Of a DNA stretch of 64,000 bases, positions 24,101 to 37,900 are shown one piece after another. Origin of the DNA: Chara braunii. Its lineage: Eukaryota; Streptophyta; Charophyceae; Charales; Characeae. Each line of letters opens with the position of its first letter. The stretch's first letter is position 1. A program made the position numbers and the translations under genes. The stretch is from assembly GCA_003427395.1 (NCBI GenBank), contig BFEA01000252.1, positions 619,184 through 683,183 on the forward strand. The letters run 5' to 3'. A model generated the notes under the pieces. That model searched no databases. It saw only the letters and a program-made list of their open reading frames with translations, and had not been told where the DNA came from.

Positions 24101-27100
24101 CTCTCTGCATGGTCACACCATGCCTCATTGCTCTCATACTACGTTCTTCCCACTGGCATAACGCCTCGTCATCATGAATGCATACAAACCCTGTTCTTCC
24201 CCGAATATGGTCATGGTGCTGGGTTATTGTGTTTGGCGACCCAAATACACTCGTCTGTTGGCTGCGATTGGTTAACCAGTGGGCCCTTTTTCTAAGGGTG
24301 GGACGGTTACTCCAGGAATGTCAAAATCCTCTGTCAATAGTAGGACACCCTCCGACCTCACTCCAGAACCCCTCTCCCAGTGGCATGGCGAATTCCTTTC
24401 TGTGTTGAATTCGGCACAGTCTCCCCTTAAACCATTTAGGGTCTCTCTAGGGCATCCCAGGTGACATGAATTTAAACCGTTTATGGTCTCTCTAGAGCAT
24501 CCCGGATGACGTGAATTTAAACCATTTATGGTCTCTCTAGAGCATCCCCGATGACAGAAATTTAAACCATTTGGGGTCTCTATAGAGCATCCCTGATGAC
24601 GTGAATATCTAGTCTACTTCTAAATCCGGTAGCTGAAGATGTACCTGCCCGGGTTGAATTGCGTCACTCTTTGATAACGTGAATTTCCAGTTTTTCTCAA
24701 TTTGTGCCTGCGTGGCATCCTTGCTCAGGGGCCATGCTAATCTTATCTGTATTGTGACTTTGTTTTATTACTATTATTATTATTATTTTTAATGTGTGTT
24801 CCGATGGACCACGGATCAGATATTAAACTCATCAGAACAGACACTACACTTGATCTTAGCCAAAAGGCCGAGAAAGGTATTGTATTGTGACAGTTTTAAT
24901 TTTAACAGAGGTACCAAGGACGTGAATATAAATTCTTCCGTACTGTGCCGCATGATGTATTGGTCCATGTTCACTCTAGTAGAGCCTGCACTAATGTAGA
25001 AATTTTGTTGGGTTCTGTCAAGCTTGGGAGGACTTTTGTGCACTGTGGTTCAGATTCACTGCAGTACCAAAATATGTTCCGCATTTAGGTACCAAAAGTG
25101 TTCCTCATTTAGGTACCAAAATGTTCCTCTGCACTGCAATCAAGTGAGATGCTGACCGATCCTGTGACCGTCATGTCACATCAGTGACCAGGATGATGCA
25201 GTTGCTTGCCTCAGGGCGAACAAACTTCTATAATCAAGTCCTTTACTCTTTATAGATACTTTTTCGTACGGCGTGGAAATTTGATCCACCCAGCCCATAT
25301 GGCTGAATGGTGCATCTGTGAACTATTGATAACCGGACCCAGGCTCAGATGAATAAAAAAACTCCGAATTACCTGGGGCCGGTCAGTTTAATGATGATAC
25401 CTCAAGGCTTCTTTCCCTGGTCCAAATTTTGTCTGGTTGGGTTTCACGGGTTTGTGCCTGTCTGTGGAGCCTGCTGGTCCGGTGGTGGGCGTGGTTGGTC
25501 CCGTAAACGTTTCCTAAAAGGACTGAGACGGAACCTGCATTGTGATGGGGTGAGGGGGGAACAGATTTCATCCTTACAGGCTGCTTTGCCAATTCAGTAA
25601 GGATCTGCTGTGCAGTCCCCTTTGGTCGCTGGGCAGGTTTCTCTTTGTTTTAACCTTGCTAAGGAGGGTAGGCCCTGGCATCGTTATATTCGCCTGATTT
25701 CCATTGGAAGTCGAACTCATGGTCTGTTTACTAGCAGTTCCATGTGTATATTATTCTGATTCCATAAGAATTCGAACTCGTGATGTTACACATGCTCACT
25801 ATTCACTCACATGGGTGGGGATTTCTTGTCGTTCTTTTATGTGGGGTTTGGGGTTTGGGGTTGGCGTTTCTCTTGGTTGCATGGGGTCAGTGCTCTGACG
25901 AGTTTTTTCCATGAGTCGTTCTAGGCAAGGCTCTGAACTTCTTCTTTTTTTTCTTTTTTTGTCTTTCCGGCCAGGTACATATGATCCGCCCTGCCCTTGG
26001 CTACCGGGGTGTCGTGTAGATATAATTGTCCTGGCCCTTGTGTTCTGGGGTGTCCTGTATTCCAGCCACACGCATTGAATCCACACCCTCTTTGGATACT
26101 GGCACGTCTGCCAGGCCAGTTTTGGGGCAAAAGTGGCTTAGGGGCTCGCCCCACCACTGTCGAAACGAAAAAAGTACCAGTGCATCTTCCACAGGCAGTG
26201 GCAAGGTGCATCCGTTTCTCCGAATCGTAACGGACGGATGCATCTTGCCACTTTTCTCTGGAAAATGTAACGTATGTTTTTTGTTTCAACAGTGGTGTGG
26301 GGAGGCCCTTACAACAGCCTGTGCTTAGGGCCTTGTGGATAATGCACCTATCCATGTTGGCACCAGAGCCTCCAGTACAGTAGTGTGGAAGTTTTGGCGG
26401 CTGTTATATCCAGAACCAGAATGGCCCACGTTCGTTGTAGAGCTTTTCTACGAGGTTGGCTGATTTTGGTGCAATTTTTGGAAGGCATGAAGGACAGAAA
26501 TAGCTTTTTTTAGAAAGGGGCACCTGCACTTCCGGGTGCAGATCATGCTCTTCGGCATCTGCATGTCCAGGTACATCCTGACTGGCCTGACAAACCAGAG
26601 TGGGTTCTTTTTTGTACCTTTTGCCTTTTGGGAATGCATTCCAATTTCAATCTAGCACGCTGGCATGTGTTACATTCTTAAACCACCAGTACCTTTCCCA
26701 TATGTCGGCGGCAGGCACTGAACGCCGGCCTGAAAATCAAGACTGGACGCTGATTCGATTTATCGGCGGTGGCATCAATACTTCCTAAAGTCGTGCACGC
26801 ATATAAGCCTCGATTTTAGGTTATGTATGGGCCACGACAGGAGCAGCCAAACTTGTCCGACTAGAAATGTTTCTACTCTATTTTTTTTCTGCGGCCGATA
26901 GCTGGGGTAAGTATTGGTGGTTTAAAGCAGTCTACACTTAGGTCCTTTTTTCCACTGCTTGCCATTCGCAAGTTTGGTCACACTGTATCCCCGTTCTTTT
27001 TTCTTTTTCTTTTCTAAAAGCTCTGCTCATTTTACTACCACACTCAAAAGGGGAGGCCGGGAATTCCTCCACAAACAACCTGGAAAACGAAGTACTGGGA

Positions 27101-28851
27101 CCATTACCCAGCTTAGGTGCAGGCGTTGGGAAAAAAACGAGGTCCAGATACAGAATTTGCCAAAACGAGACCGCTGCTCTGACAGTCCCCAACCCTGGGA
27201 AGAAAAAGGCTCCACAGGGCCTAAAAAGCCACGCAAACGCGAATCCACCGAGTAAACAAAACCCACAACGCCTACAAAGCCACACAATCCTTAAATCCAC
27301 CATGAATAATCCACAAGGACCAAACAACCACACAAATCCAGAAGGAGAAAGGAGAGAAAAAGAACCAATGGAACTTTGCCCAACCTAGTTTGTTTTTTCG
27401 TTCTATTATCCTACTCCAAGAAAAAACCTGGACCACCTAATATGGCGGCTGGATCTACTCGATCCTCCGACAGTGACACTCCCTCCTCAATGCACTGTAT
27501 GCTTCCAGCCTGTCTACTTCAACCCAATACAAAGTCCATTCAAACCGAGTGCCCAGGTTTCGCCTCAGACCCCAACTCGGCTTCTTCCCAATTCTTCATA
27601 AGCCAAGGATCCAGAACCAGCCTATGCCGTTCTACCCAATTCTTAAACCACCAGTACTTCCTAGAGTCGTGCCCGTTAACGCGCCACAATTTTAGGAAAC
27701 GTACGGGCTACTACAGGAGCACCCAAAAGTCATCCGACTATAAACGTTTCTACGCTATTTTTTTCTGCGGCCGATAGCTGGGCCAATAGTGGTGGTTTAA
27801 TAAGCCAAGGATCCAGAACCAGCATATGCCCTTCTACCCAATTCTGAATTAGTAATTACCCATAGACCCATGCAGGCACCATGTATCTCTAAACCACCTC
27901 ATGCCTGCTTCTATGTTTTCAGACTTTCTCACCATCCATCTCCGATCCGCCTGGAGTGACCTCAATGATTTGGTGGAGGTTAATCTGATTTGCCTGTTTG
28001 TCCATTCCCTGCCCTCAAAGACTCTGTCGTTTCTGCCCTGCCATATCACCGTCATCCCCACTGCTTGAGCTGTTTGTGCGGTGCAACCCCGCTGAAATTG
28101 TACCGGACCCCGCCAAGCAGGCACCATTCTTTGGTCCAAGGTAAGATCCCGTGTGTGCATTGGTTCCAAAAGGTGCTCTGCCATTTCCATATTCGTGCGG
28201 AGGCGGGTCAATCCCACCATAAATGAACCGTGGATTCCATGCGCACTCGCCTCTCTTGCATTGAAGATTTATTTTCATACCATGCTCAGCAAGCCATACT
28301 GTGGATGGAGTTGCCACCAGTGTCAGGAGCACACTATGGAAGCTTGTCGTTGGCACAGGATCAGCTTGAGCTGTTCCCAGCATCTCTTCGGTGCTTTGCT
28401 GCTCAGCACAGGAGCAACTTCGAGCAATTCAGACCACCTAGTTCTAGCGACCACCTCTGGATGTTTGGCACGGATTTCGAATTTATACCCAATCCTCTGA
28501 GTATAGCTTAGGAAGGAGGTATTATCCCCTCTGCATTTCCACTTGTGTATACCCCCATACAAAAATAGGCCGTTCGTATGCTCAAATCTGGGGCCACCCC
28601 CCAGCCGAAAAAAAAACTTGTTATTGTTATTATTGTTATTTTTGGGGTGGGGTGGGGTGGGGATTAACCAAAAAAAAAGAAGAAAAAGAAGAATGATTGA
28701 TTGATTGATTGATAGGGGGAGGGTCCCCCCCCTCCCCGACCACACACACACACGTACACACACACACACGCACACACACGAACATGCACACACACACGCT
28801 CGCGCACACACACAGACACATGCACATGCATGTTCATACACCCCCCCACTA

Positions 28852-28916
<65 letters not shown>

Positions 28917-31900
28917 CCACACACGATTTCAGTAGCGACACTGATTTCCCATTGGTGAACAGCAGGTATGAAGGATCTGAGATTTGATCTGATTTCATCA
29001 ACCTTACTCGTGACAATGCCAACCCAACCGGGGGGCTGACTTTCTGAACCATCCTGAACCACTGGCCCTGAGGGGGGGACATCCGGCCCTGGAAAACCCG
29101 TTTGCCGTCAGGCTGTACGGCGAGCAACTTCCACAGCTTATTATCCTCCATCTGCCGCTGTATGTACCATGTAGATGGGGTCACCAAAGTCTGTACGGGT
29201 TTTTGTGGCAGACTTGCTGTAGGGCTTGGTATCTGCTTTGAACAAGAATTCATCAGCAGTGAAAGGGGCTGGTTTTCGAAAGGGGTTCGGGTTTTGAAAG
29301 GGGTTCGGGTTTTTGAAAGGGGTTCATACCATGTATGCATCCTCGCTGGCAGGTCGTGGATCGAACAAGGGGATCTACAGACTTTGGTGACGAGCAACTT
29401 CCCAACAAGGGGTTCTCCACGAGCTGCCAAAGCTGTAGGGCTTGGTATCTGATTTGAACCAGAATTCATCAGCAGCGAGAATGCTCGGGTTTTCGAAAAC
29501 CGGTTGTGAGAGGACCTCCACCTTGGTAGTAGAGGGGGTCCATTCGACTGGGCATAACTTCTTCCAGGCACGGATTTCACTTTCCTCTGATACGAGTACA
29601 AAAAGACACAGGTTCAAATGTCTTCGACCTGATGGGGATTCCACTCAGCAGCTAGGATTGACTCAGCCAGATGGACCAGTGGGGAACTGGGTCTGCGAGG
29701 CACGCTCTTACTACCCCTTTGATTAGCATAGCCTCATTCTGTTTGTTCGAGTCAAGGATTCCTAGGCCTCCCTCTGCTCTAGGTAAGCATATCATCTCGG
29801 ATGCCACCTTCGTAGGGAAAGCATCCTGGTCACCTGCAAAACGGCTTCCAGATGGATTTCGCCGACCTTCTCGTGATCAACTTACACCTGAGTCTCCTAT
29901 CTTCCTTACGGCTCCAGCTAACCATAGTAAGGCAGACAGCGCTCCATTCAACACGAGCTGTCAACTGAACAAAGACAGGTGGGGGGCTTTGCCACAGGTG
30001 GCCAAGCAGTTGAGCTACTTTTGAAGCAGCGCAGTCCAGGAGAGAAATCTCTACCCTTAGAAACCATTCAGGGCTTCAGTGCTGTGAGAGATTCTACCGA
30101 ACTCTCGGAGACCACAAAGAGGTCGTCTGCCAAGGCCTTCACTTTGTACTTTGTGTGGCCAGTGGACGTACCTTGTGATGTGCCCTGATGTTGTTCAAAA
30201 CTACCTCAAACTGTACTGCGAACAGGAGGGGGGCCAAAGGACAACCTTTGTCGTAGCGATCTTGAGAGTGGAAATTCGTTAGATAAGCCATTGAGAATTT
30301 ATAAAAAGCGGTGACCCAGGCAAATAAATTCTCTCCAAACTCCCCCCATCCCAGTGTGGATAGTACGTATGACCAGTTCACTCGGTCATATGCTTTTTCC
30401 AAGTCTAGTAAGAGAACAGAGATGTTTAGATCTTCCTTTTGTATAACCTCGAGAGTTTCAATTGCAGTAATTAATATTGTCGAAAATGGATCTGCTCCTC
30501 ACAAACGCAGCCTGATCAGATCTAACCAACTCAGGTAGGTAGCAGCCCAATCTTCTAGTGAGCATCTTTGCTAACAGCATGTATGACACGTTAAGCAGAG
30601 AAATGGGTCGCCAGTTCCTCATATCTGCACAGTTGCCCTTTTTGAGCAACACTAAAGTCACTCCTCTGCACATGTTGGCAGATGGTCTCCCTCCTATTGA
30701 TATTTGGTTATAGAGTTCCACCAACTGGTCGCCAACTGAGTCCCAGAGGACAAAGTATAACTCTGTAGGCAAGCCATTGTTCCCAGGTGTCTTACCCTTC
30801 GCCATCACTTTCGGGGCTTCCGAGGCCTCTTCCAGTGTGACTGGGCGGTCTGGATTAAACCGACCTGTCTGAGAGAGTCAAACGGTTGTGTTAGACGAAT
30901 GGGCATTGCCCTCATCGAGGTCTGCGAGGCGAGTGTCCCAGTAATACAGGGCTGCATAATTACACAAGTCAGCTAGCCCTTTGGCTACCGACGCATTCCC
31001 ATCGAATGGATGTCTGAGCTCTGTCATAGGGACTGGCTACCGACAAGGAAGTAGCTTCTCTAACGATTCCCACGTCATGCGGTCATAGACTGCCACCTCT
31101 TTAACTCTCAGCCTTTAGGCCCATACCTTGAACTTCTTTATCTGAATTTCATCCCATTTCGGTATCAGCTTGGCCCTCTCCTTCCCCATACTAGATTGGG
31201 GTGTTCTTTCGTTCTCTTCTCCGCATATTCAATTTTCCTCCTAGTAACAGGCTTCTGGTTCTTCCTGCCATAAGCCAAGATCTGTGAAAACACGCTCAAC
31301 AAGATTCCCGTGTCATGCGTACCGCCATGTATCTGCTCAGGTGTAAAAAAAACGTGCCTCTTTCCAGTCTTCCCAGAATCGGTTCATCCACTGGACCAAC
31401 CCTAGGTTTGCAAAGCAGATGAAACCTGAACGGTTCTTTCCCTCTGTTTGTCGATACAGTGGACAAACACAGGCTGACCGGTTTAATGATCAGACAGGGG
31501 AGGAGATTGCTATGTGACCGAGAAGACTGGATGTATGGAAATAATCCAGATGTCTTTTAATTATGCCTATTCCTTGTCTAGGATTGGGGAACTAAGAACA
31601 CCTCTGGGTGGCTTAGTCGATATGGATCGATCAGATCAAATTCCATCATGGTGCTTATCAAGGTGTCCTTGTCCGGTGACGTGTTCTCATTTAGGCTGGC
31701 TTCAGAGACGTCTGGTGCCAAGTTCTGATCGCTTGCAACCACTGTTCGTTCACTCTCAGGTATTATATATGGGAGTTCCTTGAAGAATATTGTATGAGCT
31801 CGTTGGTCTGTGGGAGCATAACTAGATACTATAACCCATTCCGCATCATCGATGAGTAGCTTTACCCATGCCCATCGTTGGCATAAAAATCGATTATGAA

Positions 31901-34900
31901 TGCATCCAGTCTTCTATGAATCATGATACCAACCCCGCCTCTGGTTCCTTGTGCTGGAGACCAGATTTGTGGGCTGTCCCACCAAGCTCCTAACGCGTCT
32001 AGGTTCTCCTCGCCCAACTTCGTCTCTTGGAGGCATGCCAAGTGTACTTTGTTGTCATGTAACCAAGTTTTCAATCTTTCCTTCTTGCATTTTCCTGCTG
32101 TATCCCCCATCTCCCTAACATTCCAGGAAGTGAACTTGATATTACCCATTCATACCCGCTGCCCCTGTTTGTTGGATTGAGAGGATCACTTGCAAGCTTC
32201 TCAACCTTGAGGATCGTTTACGGTTTCCGAAAGCCAATGACTCGTTAAGAACGAGTGGAGGAAAGGTGAGCACAGTTTTTTATCTTTTTCTACCAGAAAT
32301 TCCACTGTTCGTACCAGGGGGACCTTCACAAGACAGAGCTCCTGTCTTCGTTTCTGTACTATGCATGCAAGAGGAAGAAGACGCATGCCCCCCTTTTCCA
32401 GTGTTTCCTACTGACCATTCCAAAAAGGATCATTGAGAAGGGGGACAAAGAACTTTATCTTCCTACCATTCTCTAGGTTGTCCAACAAGAGGCGTGGCAT
32501 AATCACATCTGGCACCAATCGGGAGAGAAACTTGTCTAGGAAGACCGTGTGGATGAGCGTTGCCATGGCTGTTGGCATTGGAGATTCTGGTGATGGTAGT
32601 GACACAAGACTGACAGAAGCGCCTGGCGCTATCCAAGCAATGAAGTCCACCACGTTCCTGACGACGTGCAGAAAAGAGGTAGAATGTTCAGTTCGATGTT
32701 ATCTTGTTGCCCACAGCGGAGGGCGACTGGTGCCGTCCCCTAGTTGTTGTGGATCCGGGTGTACCAATCGTCTGCAGCTTTGCCTGGAGTATTTCTTCTT
32801 GATCTGCGCTGTCTTGTTTCACCTCTTTCGGCCGTTGGCTTATTTCCATTGGTCGGCTGTGACGTGGCGGAAGTTGCTGCTTGGTGCAGTCCTGCCATGA
32901 GTCTCTCCAAGGTCGTTCCAAGTCTGAACTCGCCCCTGCGATTAGGGTCAACTTCATGTTGTCGCTGCAGTAATTCCTCTTCTGCTGTCATGGCATGGCC
33001 GGCCGTTATAATGTTCGTTGCTGGTCTGGCAGCTCCTAAGTTGCCACCCATCGAGTATCCATATCCCCCATGAGGGGCTCCTCCCGGAATACCTGACGCC
33101 TCAGGATGAAGCGCGAATGGAGCTCCATACCCGGCTCGACCTAACGCTGCTTGATTGAAGAATCCATTGACCAGCCATGGTCCAAAGGCTGAATAATTCC
33201 CTGGCATTCCTGGTGGAAATCCGCCTTGATGCGTCCCTCGTTGCATGAAGAGAGGTCTCACTTGTTCTCCCGGCGAGAAAGCCGGATTATAAAAGTTGTT
33301 GTAAGCTCTGCTCATTTCGTGGTTTCCCGCTGTGCGTTGCCTCAAGTCTGAAGTGCTCGGCCGTGGTCCCAAAGAGGTCCTTGATATGCTGGCTGTGAGG
33401 TCGAAGCTTCCTGGCCTTCTGCTTGGTCCTTCCTGCGATGCGTTGCCCTGTTGCTGTTGGCGATTTCTTCTGCGCTCCATTTCTGTAAGGAAGAAGGCCT
33501 TGCAACATTGGCAGCAAGCTGGACGTGCAGCAGGATAGAGGTTGAATTTCAAGTTAATTAACCTATCTGGCTCCGCTGGGTGAGAGAGAGTTACTGGTCC
33601 AATAGCTTCACGAATCTGGGCCTCCAGATAGAACACAGCATCTAAGGGTACCTGAACTGCTGTGACCCAGAAGGTTGTCTCCTCCTCTTTCATTGTTTGC
33701 GTAGCTGTGGTCTTTGTGAGCCATGGCTTGAACTCAAGTTCATAGTGAGTAGTGCCTAGTGTGTTACTGCTACCTTTAATCATAAGCCAAGTGGTGTCTG
33801 CAGTACTCTTAGCGACGTAGGAAACTGCATTACGACTTTTTAATTGCACCCATCGGAATGTGTTTTGGTCGAGCTTCCATCCTGAATCGGTTTGTTTTCG
33901 TATCCGCGAACAACATCATCCTTCAGCTTCTTCGGGAGAAACTGTGTCCCTTCATGGAACATTACAGTAATTTGTATGCTCCTTCAACCATGCTACCATG
34001 GTCTTGTTGATGTTGTTGTCGACCTTGAAGGTTACTTCACTTCCGTTTACCGGCACCTCACTTGGATTGATGTTTGACGCAATAATTTCTTCATCGTAGC
34101 AAAGTCTTGCAAGTTTGCGGATGCGGTCATCGTCCTCCCCGAGAGGCCGGTCCAGTTGGTGGGGGGAAACAAACCTCCCTCACCCGCTTGGTTTCCGCCA
34201 TCGCAGTTGACATCCTCTCACCTAGAGGTACAGCCTTAGTCTGTTGACCAATGGGGAACTTGCCAGGCGGCCTTCAACCCTAATTACCCGCTCGGCTATG
34301 TGTTGTTTTTTGAAGTGGTGGATACCCTCTATTGGATGTCACGTAACTGAGAACCTTCCATACTCCTATCCTGGGAGGGTCCGATGACAGGTGTCTGCAA
34401 CTATCTCCTCCATAGCATAAGTCATGACCTCCGATCAAAGCGGAAGGTGACGAACATAGCTCCTGCAGAGGTACTATCGCGATGGTAGTCCCCTCGGTCA
34501 GCACACACAAACTGTTGCCATCGGCAAGTGTCTGGTCCGAGCGCAACATCAGCGCCGGCGGAGGCGCTCCGGTCGGGCCCCGATCCCATATCACTGTTCC
34601 AATTGCTAACCAGTCACTTCTTCTGCCAAAAGGAAAGGATGAATGTTTTATGGAGTCTGTCTACCGATGTCGACCACCAGGACATCCGAGGCTAACGTAT
34701 GAGCCAAAATTTGGACTTTGCAGGGCCTGAAAGCCATGGGTAACACCGCATGGAACATGCAGGTGGCAGAGGGCTCTGTGAAACCCCCATGCTGGACCTC
34801 CTGCCAGCAGATGGAACGAAAAGGAGGCCGTCGAGCTGAACGTGGTGCAAAGCCAGCCCCTGTATCTGGCCTAGTTCCAGTGCTAGACACAAGCGGAACA

Positions 34901-37900
34901 AAAGAAGGAAAAAAAAGAGAACTGTATGTTTTTCCCACTTCTTGGCGGGCAGAAGAAACAGTAGGGGACATTTACGTCCCCTCATTGTTTTGCCAGGATC
35001 CCACCTCTCACGGCTCCCACCGGGAGAGGTGGGAGGAAAGAACTGCAAAGCCCTGGACGTGATTGCGGTCAGATTCATTCAGGCCTGGGACTACTCACAT
35101 CTGACTGCAATCACGTCCAGGGCTTCATAGGAAACGGCCTGGTGTGAATATGCCCTCAGCTCTGACTGCATTCATGATTCTCTTTGTTTTCCTGTTTTCT
35201 AGCCGTGAGAGCTGGGGCGTACAAACACTAGGGACTTTTCGAACAAAGCTCTGGACGTGATTGCTGTGAGACTCGTCCAGGTCTGACCGCAATCGCAGTC
35301 AGAAGCAAGGAGCCGCAGACCTGGACGAATCTGACAGTAATCACGTCCAGAGATTTGTAGCAAACGTCCATTTGCAATCCTTTCCTCCGGCCCCTCACGG
35401 TAGGAGCCATGAGAGGTGGGATCCTGACAACGTCATGGATGTTATGTCCCCAACGTTTGTTCTGTGTACCACTGGCCTTTTTTTCCCCCCCTTGTGTCTG
35501 CTCCTCCTGTTTGCGTGCATGTGTTTCCACATGCACGGAATGAACCAGCAGGAGAACTTGCAGTCCATTTTTTTTTTTCATTGGGTCCACCAGCAACTTA
35601 CTTCGTCCTCCATTACTACCAGGCCTTCCCTGAGCCCTGACATTTTCAGAGAGGCTCAATTGTGATTCTCACGTTAGCTGGGGCCATGTACTGGTGGTTT
35701 AAACCACTACTACATCCGAGCCTGTTTTTGCAGACCCTGAATTTCACTGCGCACCGAAAGCTGTCGAGCATTTCTTGTTCTCTTCGGAAATGGGTAAAAA
35801 AAGAAAAAAGAACGAAAAAAAAGAGCAACAACTCTTTGGACATGAAAGCAGGTAGATACAGAATCTGGAGTACATGTGAGAGCATGCCCTCCGGACGGGC
35901 GTTACAGCCCCGCTGAAATTACGGCAGCAGGTGAAAAAAGAAAGAACAACAACAACAAAAAAAAAGCAACAACGCTTTGGACGTGAAAGCAGCTGGTTAT
36001 GGAATATGGAGTACATATGAGACTGCGCCCGCCATTGCCAAGTGTCAGCTGTCTGTGGAATGCGCCCCGCCTCATTGGCAGGGCACTAAAACGAAATCAC
36101 GAAAAAAGAAAAGATAACACAGATAACCAAAAACGAAACTAGCTGTGTTTCTGGGTAGATGCGGTCCTTCGAGTACTGATGTGAGCACATCTCCTTCACG
36201 GCCTTCCCCAATGTCCTTCCTTTCTTTCTTTTTCTTTTTTTCCTTTTTGGTATTCAGAAATACAATGGATGCCGAGCCTCAGGTACCTCCGAACTCTTCG
36301 GGGACTTCAGGAAAACTGCCAGTGTCCCCTAATTTCCCATCCGCCAGTTTCTCCTAATTTCCCAACACTGGCGGAGGCACTGGTGGTTTAAAGTTGGAAG
36401 GGCTATTTGAAACTTCAGCCCTAGTTTTTGTGCAGATGCAGAACATGCACACTGCATGCTTCTCCAGTTCTTTTGTGTGGTGCGGTGGGGTCCAATCAAT
36501 GGCAGTAAGAGCTTTCACACTCACTCTGGGATTGTTGCTCGCATCTATATTCACACATTTCCTAGCTCCAAATTACAGTAAGTGCATGTGACACTTAGAT
36601 GAAGATGCCGAGTGCCAAAGATGATCGGACAGGAGAGATGTGGGGAGTACAGAGTAAAAACATCTTCTCACATGCTGCCTCCTCCTTCCTTTTGCAATGC
36701 AGGATGTTCCATCATGGAGGCAAATGTCCCGAATCCCCTCACAAAGGATCAGAATCATGGCACAAATCTCCTGCTGGATTTCTGAATGCGGGACAACTTT
36801 CTCCCAAATCCGCTCACAAAGGACCAGAATCATGGCACAGATCTCTTGCTGAATTTCTGAAATCAGGACAACGTTCTGTTATGGAGGCAAATGTCCCATA
36901 TCCTGTCAAAAACGATGAGCCTCACGCCATGTCTCCTGCTCGCCGAGCAATGTTTTACATGGAGGTAAATGTCCTGTATCCTCTCAAAGGACCAGAATCA
37001 TGCCACGTCTCCTGCTCTTGGAGTCTCTAATGCCGAAAAATGTCTTTGTTCCAGACCGTCTAACAGAGGACCGCAGCCAGCAACCGTCTTCAAATTACAC
37101 GAACTTTCAACAATGATGTAGCATCAGTTCTTCACCGCAGCAATGAAAGAGCGTACCTCCTAAAGATAAGAAAGAAAATAGTCAGGGAACTGTGTAGCCC
37201 CTGGGCCTAGTTCCTAAAACCAGTCCATGCGATGGACCAGGTTCTTACGAGCGTCTTTTGTTCCCAGAAAAGTAATCAGCCGCAACATTTTTTGTAGTCT
37301 CTTTGTGACGGAACCTCCACGTATATGGTCCCTTTTCTGTTTCCGAGTTCGTTCAGCGTGGAAGTGCACACCTCACTACGTGGCCAGAACCTCGTTTGCT
37401 CCCTGCTGCGCTAATCGCAATCGGTACTTGGTAAAGTGGTGCTTCATCCTCTAAAACTTGGGTCTATGGTGAGAGAAGGCGCAGTCACCAGTGCTTGCCT
37501 GTTGGTAGTATGGAGGCTTGAGAGGTGAGGCACCAGCGGTCAAAGATCCTGTTGCGGAACACCAATCACCACTGCCCGATAGTGGGAGAAGTGGCACACA
37601 CTGCCACACGGTAGGGAACCAGGAGGGGGGAAACAGGTAGCTTTTGGCAGTGGCTTGGGGAAAAGAGTGTACCTATGTACTCGGGGGATATATGAGGATA
37701 TGCACGACATAGGTACGTAGCCTAGGGGGAAAAATGTCCGTGTACATTTTTGGCTGTATTGCCAGTATTGGGGAACGCCGTGGCAGTGTAGAACATAAAT
37801 CAATACAATTAGGTTCCAATGTTTTTGCATAATGGCAGTTCTATACTGTCAGTGGTGAAGCAATGCTGCCTCTGTCCAGCATGACTAAAATGTCCCTGAC

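Larger units (their letters stand above)
27849..34180 (-). mobile_element. Decayed LINE (non-LTR retrotransposon)
   Basis: Read right to left, the region has an ORF1 (about 34180-32688), an AP-type endonuclease (32149-31862), a LINE reverse transcriptase (30808-29950) and a C-terminal region with a zf-RVT-like tail (29644-27849). There are no LTRs. All parts are broken by stops and frameshifts. A (CA)n microsatellite and an internal duplication lie in the C-terminal part. The left end coincides with the 44-bp repeat and MITE at 27.6-27.8 kb. Confidence 0.85.

Noticed and set aside
28664-29062. Cys-Val-rich open frames
   Set aside because: Produced by the (CA)n microsatellite.
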